A DNA stretch of 64,000 bases from Azotobacter vinelandii CA. GTDB taxonomy: Bacteria > Pseudomonadota > Gammaproteobacteria > Pseudomonadales > Pseudomonadaceae. Below the pieces are notes generated by a model, which was not told the origin of the DNA, made no database searches, and worked only from the letters and a program-made list of their open reading frames with translations. Each line of letters opens with the position of its first letter. Within the stretch, counting starts at the first letter, position 1. This document shows, piece after piece, positions 53,319 to 61,290 of the stretch. The position numbers were made by a program, and so were the translations under genes. The stretch is from the NCBI RefSeq assembly GCF_000380335.1, contig NC_021149.1:1426001-1490000 (forward strand), read 5' to 3'.

Positions 53319-53330
53319 AGAGGAAGTATC

Positions 53331-53536
53331 GTCGTGGATCGGCTCCAGTCCAGTATGCGCTGTTCATTTTTTAAACGGTTTTGGAATACTTCCGCCGTTG
53401 CTGAGTACCGAGGATCTGTTTCGGCGCGCTGTGTCGTCGCTCGTCGTTCGTTCGAACGACCAGACGTCGCTCCCCGCGCCTGGCTCCATGCGAAAACAGG
53501 CGCGTCGCGGTTGCGGGAAGCAGTGTCGGCAGGCTA
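53331..53536. other. Remainder of the tatD-IS gap
   Basis: About 206 bp between the candidate sRNA promoter and the insertion sequence. It should include the upstream control region of the sRNA. An AT-rich patch (TTCATTTTTTAAACGGTTTTGG, about 53363-53384) is the only notable composition change. A plus-strand reading frame crosses the area but has no support as a gene. Confidence 0.4.
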
Positions 53537-54363
53537 GGGCCTGTTAACACTACCGTAGGGCCTCAGCGATAAGAGCCACAGTGACGAAGGCGGCGTACAT
53601 GAGGTCAAGCTTGTCGTAGCGCGTGAACACGCGGCGCCAGGCCTTGAGTCGTCGAAACAGCCGCTCGATACCGTTGCGTCGGCGATAGAGCGGTTTGTCA
53701 TACTCCCACGGCTGGCGCCGCCGGGGGTTGGGTGGCACCACCGGCACGAAACCCAGGCCGCAAGCCAGCTCGCGCGTGGCATTGTCTTGGTATGCACTGT
53801 CCATCAACAGAGCCACGAGCCCGTGGTGAGGTCCCAACGCCTGAATCAAGCGCCTGCCTTCGGGGGCATCGCCAGCCTGCCCCGCCGTCAGGCTCCAGGT
53901 CACGACATTGCGATCATCCGCGGCAACCAGATGCAGTTTGGTGCTCCAGCCGCCGCGGCTGCGACCGAGGGCTTGAGGACCGTTTTTTTTCGCGCGCCCG
54001 TACCATCCGGATGCACCTTCACGATACTGGAGTCGAGGCTGATGGCCTCGATGCGTATCTGCATAAGTCGCTGGCGCTGCAACTGTTCGAAAACACGATC
54101 GAGCACGCCGGCTTTGCTCCAGCGCATCATGCGGGTGTAGACGGTGTGCCAGTTGCCATAGCGTTCGGGCAGCGCGCGCCATTTGCAGCCGTTGGCTGCC
54201 ACATACAGGATGGCGTTGAGTACTTGCAGGTTGCCCAGGCGTACATTGCCGCGTTGGCGCGGCAACAAGCCTCCGATTTGTTTGAATTGCTCGGCGGTCA
54301 GTTGCATGGCACTCGGTCTCAACACTGTTTTGCTGCATTCTAGTAAATAGAGTTAACAGACCC
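53537..54363 (-). mobile_element. IS5-family (IS427-group-like) insertion sequence, 827 bp
   Basis: Terminal inverted repeats start GGGCCTGTTAAC at the left (53537) and GGGTCTGTTAAC at the right (reading inward from 54363), with about 13 of the first 16 positions alike. A 2-bp TA duplication flanks it (53535-53536 and 54364-54365). It encodes one transposase split in two frames. Length, TA target and frameshift design fit the IS427 group of the IS5 family; group naming is from memory. Both ends are intact, so it may be active. Confidence 0.9.
53550..54307 (-). CDS. IS5-family DDE transposase (needs -1 frameshift)
   Basis: The first frame runs from ATG 54307 to 53900 (QLTAEQFKQIGGLLP, then ISLDSSIVKVH with the first catalytic Asp). 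The second frame continues to the stop at 53550-53552 and carries the second Asp (LLMDSAYQDN) and the Glu with the YREK-like region (RRRNGIERLFRRLKAW). The frames meet at a run of eight A on the coding strand (53990-53983); moving back one base there joins them into a protein of about 252 residues. The first frame alone lacks two of three catalytic residues. A GTG at 54325 is an alternative start. Confidence 0.88.
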
Positions 54364-55496
54364 TAATCGGATGCCAGCTGGCGCAGGACCGCGAGGGTTT
54401 CGTCGAGCACCACGGTCGGCGTGTAGAAATGCGGCGACAGACGGATTCCGCCGCCACGCTGGGCGCAGACGATCTGCTCGTGCTTGAGGCGCTCGAACAA
54501 CTGCTGGTTGTCCCAGCCGTCGAGTGCGAAGGTCAGGATGCCGGCGCGCCGCTCGGGATCGCGCGGGCTGCGCAGGTGCAGGCCGGGAATCCGCAGGAGG
54601 CCTTCTTCGAGCCAGGCCACCCGTTCGCGCAGTCCCTGGGCGACCGTGGCCATGCCGACCTGCTCCAGCAGCGACAGGCTGCTTTCCAGTGCCACGGCAC
54701 CGAGCATGTTCGGGCTGCCGCATTCGAAGCGCCGGGCGGTGCGCGCCGGTTCCCAGTCGAGGCGGTCGTAGTCGCCGGCGTTCTCCAGCATGTGCCAGCC
54801 GTATTCGTGCAGCTTGAGCCGTTCGCGCAGGTCGCTGCGGCAGTAGAACACGCCGAGCCCCTCCGGGCCGAGCATCCACTTGTGTCCGTCGGCCATGGCG
54901 AAGGCGCAGTCGCAGGCGCGCACGTCGAAGGGCAGGGCGCCGAGCTGCTGGATGGCGTCGACGCAGAGCAGCACGCCGAGCTGCCGGCAACCCTGGCCGA
55001 GCCGCTCCAGATCCAGGCGCAGGCCGCTGGCGTATTGCACGGCGCTGATCGACAGGAGGCGCGTGCGCGGGCCGCAGGCCGCCAACAGATCGGCTTCCGG
55101 ATCGGCCCCCTTGAGGCCGACCGTGACGATCTCGACGCCCTGGGGCTTGAGCGCCTCCCAGACGATGCGGTTGGAGGGGAACTCCTCGTCGCTGATGACG
55201 ATCCGCTCGCCGGCCTGCCAGTCCAGGCCGAAGGCGACGAAGGACAGGGCTTCCGAGGTGTTCTTGACCAAGGCTATGTCCGCCGTGGTCGGTGCGTTGA
55301 GCAGGCGCGTCAGGCGTTCGCGCAGGCGCCGTTCGATGCCCAGCCAGCGAGGGTAATCGCGCGCACCGATGTGCACGTTCTGCTCGGCGAAGGCGCTCAC
55401 CGCCTTGCCGGCCCGCATCGGCCAGGGGGCGACGGCGGCGTGGTTGAGGTAGCGCAGCCCGGCCAGCTGCGGAAATTCGTCGTGGATGGCATGCAT
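54363..55496 (-). CDS. Class V aminotransferase family PLP enzyme
   Basis: Encodes 377 residues of the NifS/SufS-like PLP fold: [11 protein letters not shown] at the N-terminus, [44 protein letters not shown] with the cofactor-ring Asp, and PLP Lys in [14 protein letters not shown]. No cysteine-desulfurase active loop is evident, so the reaction is unknown; lyase or aminotransferase are both possible. The final stop TAG uses TA from the IS target site and G from the IS end; joining the flanks without the IS also gives TAG, so the protein is unchanged by the insertion. Divergent from the DUF1285 gene. Confidence 0.87.
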   Translation of the reverse strand: MHAIHDEFPQLAGLRYLNHAAVAPWPMRAGKAVSAFAEQNVHIGARDYPRWLGIERRLRERLTRLLNAPTTADIALVKNTSEALSFVAFGLDWQAGERIVISDEEFPSNRIVWEALKPQGVEIVTVGLKGADPEADLLAACGPRTRLLSISAVQYASGLRLDLERLGQGCRQLGVLLCVDAIQQLGALPFDVRACDCAFAMADGHKWMLGPEGLGVFYCRSDLRERLKLHEYGWHMLENAGDYDRLDWEPARTARRFECGSPNMLGAVALESSLSLLEQVGMATVAQGLRERVAWLEEGLLRIPGLHLRSPRDPERRAGILTFALDGWDNQQLFERLKHEQIVCAQRGGGIRLSPHFYTPTVVLDETLAVLRQLASD

Positions 55497-55582
55497 GGGC
55501 TTGCTCCTTGCGGTCTTGCAATCATGGTGTCAGGCATCATATTCCACTTGAAGTCACTGTCCCGCCAGGCGAAGGAGAAGCC

Positions 55583-56149
55583 ATGAGCGATCCAGGCAAG
55601 GCCGACGAACTGTTGGCGCAGATTCCCGAGGGCGGCCGCAAGGGGCTGCCTCCCGTGCACCTGTGGAATCCGCCGTTCTGCGGCGACATCGACATGCGCA
55701 TCGCCCGCGACGGCAGTTGGTTCTACATGGGCACCCCGATCGGGCGCAAGGCTCTGGTCCGGCTGTTTTCCGGCATCCTGCGCCGTGACGGCGACCAATA
55801 TTTCCTGGTGACCCCGGTGGAGAAGGTCGGTATCCGGGTCGACGACGCGCCCTTCGTCGCCGTCTCCCTGCAGGTCGAGGGCCGTGGCGAGGATCAGTTG
55901 CTGCGCTTCACCACCCAGGTCGGCGACGAGGTCGAGGCGGGCGCCGAGCACCCGCTGCGGGTCGCGCTCGACGCCGAGACCCAGGAGCCCGCGCCCTACC
56001 TGCTGGTGCGCGCCAACCTGGAGGCGCTGATCCACCGCAACGTCTTCTACCAACTGGTCGAACTGGCCGAGCCGCGGCTGATCGACGGGCGCACCTGGCT
56101 GGGCGTGTGGAGCCGCGGCGCCTTCTTCCCCCTCGGTCCGCAGGACTGA
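55583..56149 (+). CDS. DUF1285 family protein
   Basis: Encodes 188 residues with the DUF1285 pattern: [61 protein letters not shown] and a C-terminal [20 protein letters not shown]. Cytosolic beta-rich protein of unknown role; a homologue sits near tatD in P. aeruginosa (from memory). AAGGAGAAG precedes the ATG. It is the last core-type gene before the aromatic cluster. Confidence 0.85.
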   Translation: MSDPGKADELLAQIPEGGRKGLPPVHLWNPPFCGDIDMRIARDGSWFYMGTPIGRKALVRLFSGILRRDGDQYFLVTPVEKVGIRVDDAPFVAVSLQVEGRGEDQLLRFTTQVGDEVEAGAEHPLRVALDAETQEPAPYLLVRANLEALIHRNVFYQLVELAEPRLIDGRTWLGVWSRGAFFPLGPQD

Positions 56150-56299
56150 AGCGCAGCGGGGCAGGACAAAGCCCCGCTCCTCGCCACTTCCGCGCGCTTT
56201 CTCGACGTTCTCCAATCCCGCATGACCCCGTGTCCCCATCCCCATCGCCCGCCCGGATATCCGTGGGGGGCATCCCTGTGGATTCTGAAAAAACCTTTT

Positions 56300-56325
56300 A
56301 AAACAAGTAAGTGCACATAGTGCAC
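56300..56325. promoter_or_regulatory. MhpR-type operator upstream of mhpB
   Basis: The palindrome GTGCACATAGTGCAC (56311-56325) is preceded by AAAACAA (56300-56306) with 4 bp between. It closely resembles the E. coli MhpR site (GGTGCACCTGGTGCACA, from memory) and the second copy at 61199-61213. Its centre lies at about -61 from the predicted start site, a class I activator position. It is in a 372-bp gap (56150-56521) that otherwise holds the promoter and a leader of about 143 nt. Confidence 0.88.
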
Positions 56326-56342
56326 GGAAGGGTAGATAGCCT

Positions 56343-56372
56343 TTGAGGCTGTCGATCGCCCACTCCTAGAAT
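56343..56372 (+). promoter_or_regulatory. Sigma70 promoter of the mhpB operon
   Basis: TTGAGG (56343-56348), an 18-bp spacer, then TAGAAT (56367-56372). The 17 bp between operator and -35 equal the spacing in the mhpD promoter. A long spacer and weak -35 suit an activator-dependent promoter. Confidence 0.7.
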
Positions 56373-56521
56373 GGCCAGGCCCGAAACGAACAAAAAACAG
56401 CCAGGAAGCGGATTCGCCCACTGGCGCAACGGACCACCGCCGGCGCTGTGCATCCGCTGCGCATTCCCGACCCCTCCCGGGCGGCGGGAAGGCATTCGCA
56501 TCCGGGGCTCCAGGAGGCTCG

Positions 56522-57460
56522 ATGACCATCAAACTGAAATGCCTGTCGCATACCCCCTTGCGTGGCCTGAACGATCCGGGGGCCGATGTCGTCGCGGAAG
56601 TCGACGCGGTGCTCGCCCGGTCGCGTGCCGAGGTCGAGGCCTTCGACCCCGAACTGATCGTGATCTTCGCACCCGATCATTACAACGGCCTGTTCTACGA
56701 CCTGATGCCGCCCTTCGTGATCGCCACCGCCGCCGAGTCGGTCGCCGACTACGGAACCCTGCCGGGCCCGCTGTCGATTCCCAGGGATCTGGCGCTCGAC
56801 CTGACGCGGCACATCCTCGACAGCGGCCTCGACATCGCCCTGTCGCACCGCCTGCAGGTCGACCACGGCTGCACCCAGACCCTCGAGGAACTGACCGGCA
56901 GCCTGACCCGCTATCCGGTGATCCCGATCATCATCAACTCGGTGGCACCGCCTTTCGCTCCCTACCGGCGCATCCGCAAGCTCGGCGAGGCGGTCGGCCG
57001 CTTCGTCGCTTCGCTCGGCAAGCGCGTGCTGATCCTCGGTACCGGCGGCCTGTCCCACGAACCGCCCGTGCCGCTGCTGTCGGGTGCCGCCGAGGAAATC
57101 GCCGAGTTCCTGATCGCCGGGCGCAACCCGACCCCGGAGGCGCGCGCCGCTCGCCAGGCGCGGACCATCGCCGCCGGGAAAATCTACGGCACCGCGGAAA
57201 GTCCGCTGACCCCGCTCAACACCGACTGGGACCTGGCCTTCATCGACCTGCTGGTGCAGGGCCGCCTCGCGGAAATCGACGACTTCGTGGTCGAGGAGAT
57301 TTCCACGACCGCCGGCCGCTCGACCCACGAGATCCGGACCTGGGTCGCCGCCTTCGCCGCACTGGCGGCCGGCGGCGCCTATCGCGCCCGGCAGGACTAC
57401 TACCGGCCGATCAACGAATGGATCGCCGGCTATGGCGTGGTGAGCGCCGAACGACGCTGA
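56522..57460 (+). CDS. mhpB: 2,3-dihydroxyphenylpropionate 1,2-dioxygenase MhpB
   Basis: Class III (LigB-type) extradiol dioxygenase that opens the ring of 2,3-dihydroxyphenylpropionate or -cinnamate with Fe(II). It has 312 residues and is alike along its whole length to E. coli MhpB as I remember it (LIVIFAPDHYNGLFYDLMPPF, GKSTHEI-like GRSTHEIRTWVAAFAA, RPINEWIAGYG). The catalytic His pair is conserved: H115 (QVDHG) and H179 (LSHEPPVP). AGGAGG precedes the ATG. First gene of the operon; the ring-hydroxylating pair follows. Confidence 0.95.
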   Translation: MTIKLKCLSHTPLRGLNDPGADVVAEVDAVLARSRAEVEAFDPELIVIFAPDHYNGLFYDLMPPFVIATAAESVADYGTLPGPLSIPRDLALDLTRHILDSGLDIALSHRLQVDHGCTQTLEELTGSLTRYPVIPIIINSVAPPFAPYRRIRKLGEAVGRFVASLGKRVLILGTGGLSHEPPVPLLSGAAEEIAEFLIAGRNPTPEARAARQARTIAAGKIYGTAESPLTPLNTDWDLAFIDLLVQGRLAEIDDFVVEEISTTAGRSTHEIRTWVAAFAALAAGGAYRARQDYYRPINEWIAGYGVVSAERR

Positions 57461-57500
57461 GCCCATCGCCGGGCTGTGCATCCCCAACGAAATCGCGGAG

Positions 57501-57508
57501 AACAACAA
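57501..57508 (+). promoter_or_regulatory. Crc/Hfq-type catabolite motif at the oxygenase start
   Basis: AACAACAA (57501-57508) matches the AAnAAnAA motif bound by Hfq-Crc in pseudomonads. It fills the space between CGGAG and the ATG, overlapping its first base, so binding would block ribosome entry during growth on preferred carbon sources. Confidence 0.7.
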
Positions 57509-58701
57509 TGAACTCGATCGCTACCCCCATTCCCACCGAAACCGAACTGGTCGCCCGTGCCGAAGCCATGATCCCCTGGCTGCGCGAAAAGGCCGATGCC
57601 GTCGAGAAGGCGCGCATGGTCCCGCGCGACACCATCCAGGCGTTCCAGGAGGCCGGTTTCTTCAGGATCCTGCAGCCCCGTCGCTGGGGCGGCTATGAAA
57701 TGAACCCCAACGTGCTGAACCGGGTACTGATGGAGCTGGCCCGCGGCTGTCCGTCCAGCGCCTGGAACGTGATGGTGCTGGGCGTGCACCCCTTCGAGGT
57801 CGGCCTGCTCGACTCACGCTGCGGCGACGAACTCTGGGGCGAGGACGACAGCCGGCTGGTGTCGTCCTCCTACGCGCCCTTCGGCACGGTCACCGCGGTC
57901 GATGGCGGCTACCTGCTCGACGGCGAATGGCTGACCTCCAGCGGCTGCGACCATGCCGCCGGCGGCGCCTTCCTCGGCGGGCGCGTCGCCGAGAACGGCG
58001 AAACGGTGTTCCGCTCCTTCTGGGTCCAGGCCGGCGACTTCGAGATCGTCGACGACTGGCAGGTGGTCGGCCTGGCCGGCACCGGCAGCAAGAAGCTGGT
58101 GATCCGCGAAGTCTTCGTGCCGGCCTACCGCAGCCACGCGATCGGCGCCTACGGCCAGGACTCTCACGGCCAGGTGAACAACCTGTACAAGGTGCCGTTC
58201 TTCTACGTGTTCTACGCCGCCGTGTCCTCGGTGATCATCGGCATGGCGCGCGGTATGGTCGATCTCTACATCGAGCACATGAAGCCGCGGCAGAACATCA
58301 ACCAGGCCATCGGCGCCGCCGTTCAGGACCCCTTCATCAAGAACCGCCTCGGCGAGGCCACGGCGAAGATCCTCGCCTGCTCCAGCCGGGTGCTGCACAA
58401 CACCGAGGAAGCCTGGAGCTACGCCGCGCGCGGCGAACTGGTGCCGCTGGACGTGCGCGTCCGCCACTTCGCCACCAACCAGTTCACCGGCGGCGAGTGC
58501 TTCGAGGCGGCGCACATGATCTTCAAGAAGACCTCGACCCGCGGCATCTGGCTGAACAGTCCGCTGCAGCGGCAGATGCGCGACATCCTGGTCGGCGCCA
58601 ACCACATCACCCAGAACCAGGACAACATCGGCGACCTGCTGGGCGGCCAGTTGCTCGGCAGCCCGCTGCCGGCCGTCAACCCCTTCGGCGTCAAGGCCTG
58701 A
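57508..58701 (+). CDS. Flavin-dependent monooxygenase, oxygenase component (HsaA/HpaH-like)
   Basis: Encodes 397 residues with an acyl-CoA-dehydrogenase fold: N-terminal helical domain (RDTIQAFQEAGFFRILQPRRWGG), beta domain (SYAPFGTVTAVDGGYLLDGEWLTSSG, GTGSKKLVIREVFVP) and C-terminal helical domain (TGGECFEAAHMIFKKTSTRG). This is the group D two-component phenol hydroxylase family (HsaA for a steroid phenol, HpaH for 4-hydroxyphenylacetate), using reduced flavin from a separate reductase, encoded next. By context it should ortho-hydroxylate 3-hydroxyphenylpropionate or -cinnamate, replacing the single-component MhpA. The substrate is inference. Longer in-frame readings through mhpB are shadows. 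Confidence 0.88.
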   Translation: MNSIATPIPTETELVARAEAMIPWLREKADAVEKARMVPRDTIQAFQEAGFFRILQPRRWGGYEMNPNVLNRVLMELARGCPSSAWNVMVLGVHPFEVGLLDSRCGDELWGEDDSRLVSSSYAPFGTVTAVDGGYLLDGEWLTSSGCDHAAGGAFLGGRVAENGETVFRSFWVQAGDFEIVDDWQVVGLAGTGSKKLVIREVFVPAYRSHAIGAYGQDSHGQVNNLYKVPFFYVFYAAVSSVIIGMARGMVDLYIEHMKPRQNINQAIGAAVQDPFIKNRLGEATAKILACSSRVLHNTEEAWSYAARGELVPLDVRVRHFATNQFTGGECFEAAHMIFKKTSTRGIWLNSPLQRQMRDILVGANHITQNQDNIGDLLGGQLLGSPLPAVNPFGVKA

Positions 58702-58773
58702 GCCGAGCCGTCGGCGAGGTCCGGCGCTTCGTCGGGCCTCTTCCCATCAGCCCGCTGTGCGAGAGCGAATGTC

Positions 58774-59325
58774 ATGAGCAAAGAGATCAATCAACTGCTG
58801 GACTGGGTTCCGAACGCCGAACTGGCCGGATTGCCACTGGTCAGCGCCGACGAGCACCGTTACGGCATGCGCAACCTGGCCGCCGCCGTCACCCTCGTCA
58901 CCACCCGCGACGGCGACGTCCGCCTCGGCCTCACCGCCACCGCGGTCTGCTCGGTGACCGCCGATCCGCCGCGCCTGGTGGTGTTCGTCAACAAGAAGGT
59001 CGCCGCCTGCGAGGCGATCCGCAACAGCGGCGCCCTCTGCATCAACGTACTGTCCGGCGGGCAGGAGCACGAGGCGAAGGTGTTCGCCGGCATGCTCGAG
59101 GGTGTGCATGGCGAGGCACGCTTCGAGCATGGCCAGTGGCGCGAACTGATCACCGGCGCGCCGGTACTGGAGGATTCGCTGGCCAACTTCGACTGCCGGG
59201 TGGTCAAGGTCTTCGACGAGAGCACCCATCACGCCTTTCTCTGCGAGGTGCTGGCCAGCCGTGGCCGGCAGGGCGGCGAACCGCTCCTGTACCTGAACGG
59301 CGCCTTCCGCCGCCTCGCCCCCTGA
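58774..59325 (+). CDS. Flavin reductase component (HsaB/HpaC-like)
   Basis: Encodes 183 residues of the flavin reductase-like family: FRxAMR-like [62 protein letters not shown], and [16 protein letters not shown] with the C-terminal FLCEVL. It supplies reduced FMN or FAD from NAD(P)H to the oxygenase encoded just upstream. Gap to the oxygenase is 72 bp, to mhpC 19 bp. Confidence 0.9.
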   Translation: MSKEINQLLDWVPNAELAGLPLVSADEHRYGMRNLAAAVTLVTTRDGDVRLGLTATAVCSVTADPPRLVVFVNKKVAACEAIRNSGALCINVLSGGQEHEAKVFAGMLEGVHGEARFEHGQWRELITGAPVLEDSLANFDCRVVKVFDESTHHAFLCEVLASRGRQGGEPLLYLNGAFRRLAP

Positions 59326-59344
59326 TCCGACCGGAGAACACAGG

Positions 59345-60211
59345 ATGACTACCGCACAGACCCTTAGCGAAGCCGCCACCAGCCGCTTCGTCTGCATCGA
59401 AGAGGGCGATCTCGCCCTGCAACTGCACTACAACGACTGCGGCGCGGGCGCTGAAACCCTGGTCATGCTGCATGGCTCCGGACCGGGCGCCAGCGGCTGG
59501 GCCAACTTCAACCGCAACGTCGAACCCATGGTCGCCGCCGGCTACCGGGTGATCCTGATGGACTGTCCGGGCTGGAGCAAGAGCGATCCCATCGTCTGCA
59601 CCGGCTCGCGCTCGGACCTCAACGCCCGCGCGCTGAAGGGCCTGCTCGATGCCATCGGCATCGACCGCGCGCACCTCATCGGCAACTCCATGGGCGGCCA
59701 CAGCGCCGTGGCCTTCGCCCTGGCCAACCCCGAACGGGTCGGCAAGCTGGTGCTGATGGGCGGCGGCACCGGCGGCGCCAGTCCCTTCGCGCCGATGCCG
59801 ACCGAAGGCATCAAGCTGCTGCAGGGGCTCTACCGCGAGCCGACCATCGACAACCTGAAGAAGATGATGAACGTCTTCGTCTACGACACCGGCGATCTGA
59901 CCGAGGAACTGTTCCAGACCCGCCTCGACAACATGCTGAGCCGCCGCGACCACCTGGAGAACTTCGTCGAGAGCCTGGCGGCCAACCCGAAGCAGTTCCC
60001 CGACTTCGGCCTGCGGCTGGCCGAGATCAAGGCACAGACCCTGATCGTCTGGGGCAGCAACGACCGCTTCGTACCCATGGACACCGGCCTGCGCCTGCTC
60101 GCCGGCCTGCCCAATGCGGAACTGCATGTGTTCAACCGCTGCGGCCACTGGGCGCAGTGGGAGCATGCGGATCGGTTCAACCGCTTGGTGCTGGACTTCC
60201 TCCGCCATTGA
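59345..60211 (+). CDS. mhpC: 2-hydroxy-6-oxonona-2,4-dienedioate hydrolase MhpC
   Basis: Alpha/beta hydrolase that cleaves the meta-ring-fission product to 2-hydroxypenta-2,4-dienoate and succinate or fumarate. It has 288 residues, the E. coli length. [13 protein letters not shown] oxyanion region, nucleophile Ser in GNSMGGHSA (about residue 116), Asp in WGSNDRFVP and His in [10 protein letters not shown]. Last gene of the first operon; a palindromic repeat follows before the convergent mhpR. Confidence 0.95.
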   Translation: MTTAQTLSEAATSRFVCIEEGDLALQLHYNDCGAGAETLVMLHGSGPGASGWANFNRNVEPMVAAGYRVILMDCPGWSKSDPIVCTGSRSDLNARALKGLLDAIGIDRAHLIGNSMGGHSAVAFALANPERVGKLVLMGGGTGGASPFAPMPTEGIKLLQGLYREPTIDNLKKMMNVFVYDTGDLTEELFQTRLDNMLSRRDHLENFVESLAANPKQFPDFGLRLAEIKAQTLIVWGSNDRFVPMDTGLRLLAGLPNAELHVFNRCGHWAQWEHADRFNRLVLDFLRH

Positions 60212-60239
60212 TCCCCAGCCCGCCAGCGGGGCGCCGCCC

Positions 60240-60318
60240 GTAGGGTGGAAAACCGCACAGCGTTTTCCACCAGTTGCCGCCGCTGGTCACGGTGGATGGC
60301 TGCGGCCATCCACCCTAC
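60240..60318. repeat. REP/BIME-like palindromic repeat between mhpC and mhpR
   Basis: An outer perfect 9-bp inverted repeat, GTAGGGTGG (60240-60248) and CCACCCTAC (60310-60318), encloses two hairpins: TGGAAAAC/GTTTTCCA (about 60246-60269) and GGTGGATGG/CCATCCACC (60291-60299 with 60306-60314). This resembles dispersed REP-type elements of pseudomonads. It lies between convergent genes and could also end or stabilise both transcripts. Confidence 0.7.
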
Positions 60319-60347
60319 ACGGCTGGCTTACCGGGCCCGGCGTGCAT

Positions 60348-61169
60348 TCAGTTGCCCGTCAGCGCCGGTCCGGCCTGTTCGCGCTCGTGGATGCCCTGTT
60401 CGACGGTGGCCGCGAAGCGTTGCAGGGCCGGCAGGTAGCGTTTCGCGGCCTGCTCGATGGTCATCGCCTTGGCCACGTAGATCAGACTGATACAGCCGTA
60501 GACCCGCTGCTCGCCACGGATCGGCACGGCGATGGCGGCGATCCTTTCCTCGCTGTTCCAACTGCCGTAGTTCTCGCCGTAACCGCGGTGGCGCGTGCGT
60601 CGCAGCAGGTTGTCCAGGCCCGCACGGTCGCGCGCCAGGCGGCCTTCCTCGTCGTCGCGGCTGGCCAGGAGTTCGACGATGCGCTCGCGTTCGGCGTCCG
60701 GGCAGAAGGCGAGATAGGCGAGGCCGGTGGCGGTGAGCGGTATCGGCATGCGCCGGCCGACCATCGAACGATGGAACGACAGCCGGCTGAAGCGGTGGGT
60801 GGTCTCGCGCACCACCATGGCGTCCACGTCCAGGGTGCACAGGTCGGTCGGCCAGACCACCTCCTGCAGCAACTCGGCCAGCAGCGGCGCGGCCAGCGCG
60901 GAAATCCACTGCTCGTCGCGAAAGCCCTCGCTCAGCTCGCGCACCTTCATGCTCAGGCGGAAGCTGTCGTCCGACTCGCTGCGTCGCACATAGCCTTCGT
61001 CCTGCAACGTCTCCAGCAGGCGGCGCACCGTGGTGCGGTGCAGTCCGGTCAGCTCGGCCAGCTTCGTCGGGCTGGCGCCGCCATCCACCCGGTTGAGGGC
61101 GTTGAGGATCTGCAGGCCGCGGCTCAGGCCACGCACGGTCTTGTATTCGGTATCGTGTTCGCTGCTCAT
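60348..61169 (-). CDS. mhpR: IclR-family activator MhpR
   Basis: Transcriptional activator of the mhp genes that responds to the hydroxyphenylpropionate. It has 273 residues: winged helix-turn-helix (about 10-75, VRGLSRGLQILNALN, SGLHRTTVRRLLETLQDEGYVRRS with T for S) and IclR ligand domain. Very like E. coli MhpR from memory (LDVDAMVVRETTHRFSRLSFHR, MTIEQAAKRYLPALQR). It starts 30 bp from the operator at 61199-61213, so it may regulate itself. It sits between the two mhp operons, convergent to mhpC and divergent from mhpD. Confidence 0.95.
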   Translation of the reverse strand: MSSEHDTEYKTVRGLSRGLQILNALNRVDGGASPTKLAELTGLHRTTVRRLLETLQDEGYVRRSESDDSFRLSMKVRELSEGFRDEQWISALAAPLLAELLQEVVWPTDLCTLDVDAMVVRETTHRFSRLSFHRSMVGRRMPIPLTATGLAYLAFCPDAERERIVELLASRDDEEGRLARDRAGLDNLLRRTRHRGYGENYGSWNSEERIAAIAVPIRGEQRVYGCISLIYVAKAMTIEQAAKRYLPALQRFAATVEQGIHEREQAGPALTGN

Positions 61170-61187
61170 GTCTGCAAAAGCCTTTTT

Positions 61188-61213
61188 AAAACAATGTTGT
61201 GCACTTAGTGCAC
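61188..61213. promoter_or_regulatory. MhpR-type operator between mhpR and mhpD
   Basis: GTGCACTTAGTGCAC (61199-61213), preceded by AAAACAA (61188-61194) with 4 bp between; this arrangement is the same as at 56300-56325. Centre at about -61 from the predicted mhpD start site and 37 bp upstream of the mhpR start codon. Confidence 0.88.
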
Positions 61214-61230
61214 ATGGGTCCGGTTTTTCA

Positions 61231-61260
61231 TTGTAGGGGTTTCAGGGGCATTCCTATACT
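61231..61260 (+). promoter_or_regulatory. Sigma70 promoter of the mhpD operon
   Basis: TTGTAG (61231-61236), an 18-bp spacer, then TATACT (61255-61260). Operator-to--35 distance is 17 bp, exactly as for mhpB. Confidence 0.7.
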
Positions 61261-61290
61261 CGCCTCCGAAGGCGGAAAACAGAAACAACA

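Noticed and set aside
53263-53547. 94-codon plus-strand frame with AGGAG upstream, between tatD and the IS
   Set aside because: It runs antisense to the probable RgsA RNA and into the insertion sequence; no recognisable protein and a poor Shine-Dalgarno distance. Its end is created by the IS.
56371-58701. 776-codon frame starting inside the mhpB promoter and reading into the oxygenase
   Set aside because: It crosses mhpB in a wrong frame; the oxygenase has its own ATG with CGGAG at 57508.
60240-60318. CRISPR repeat
   Set aside because: There is only one composite palindrome, with no repeat-spacer series and no cas genes.
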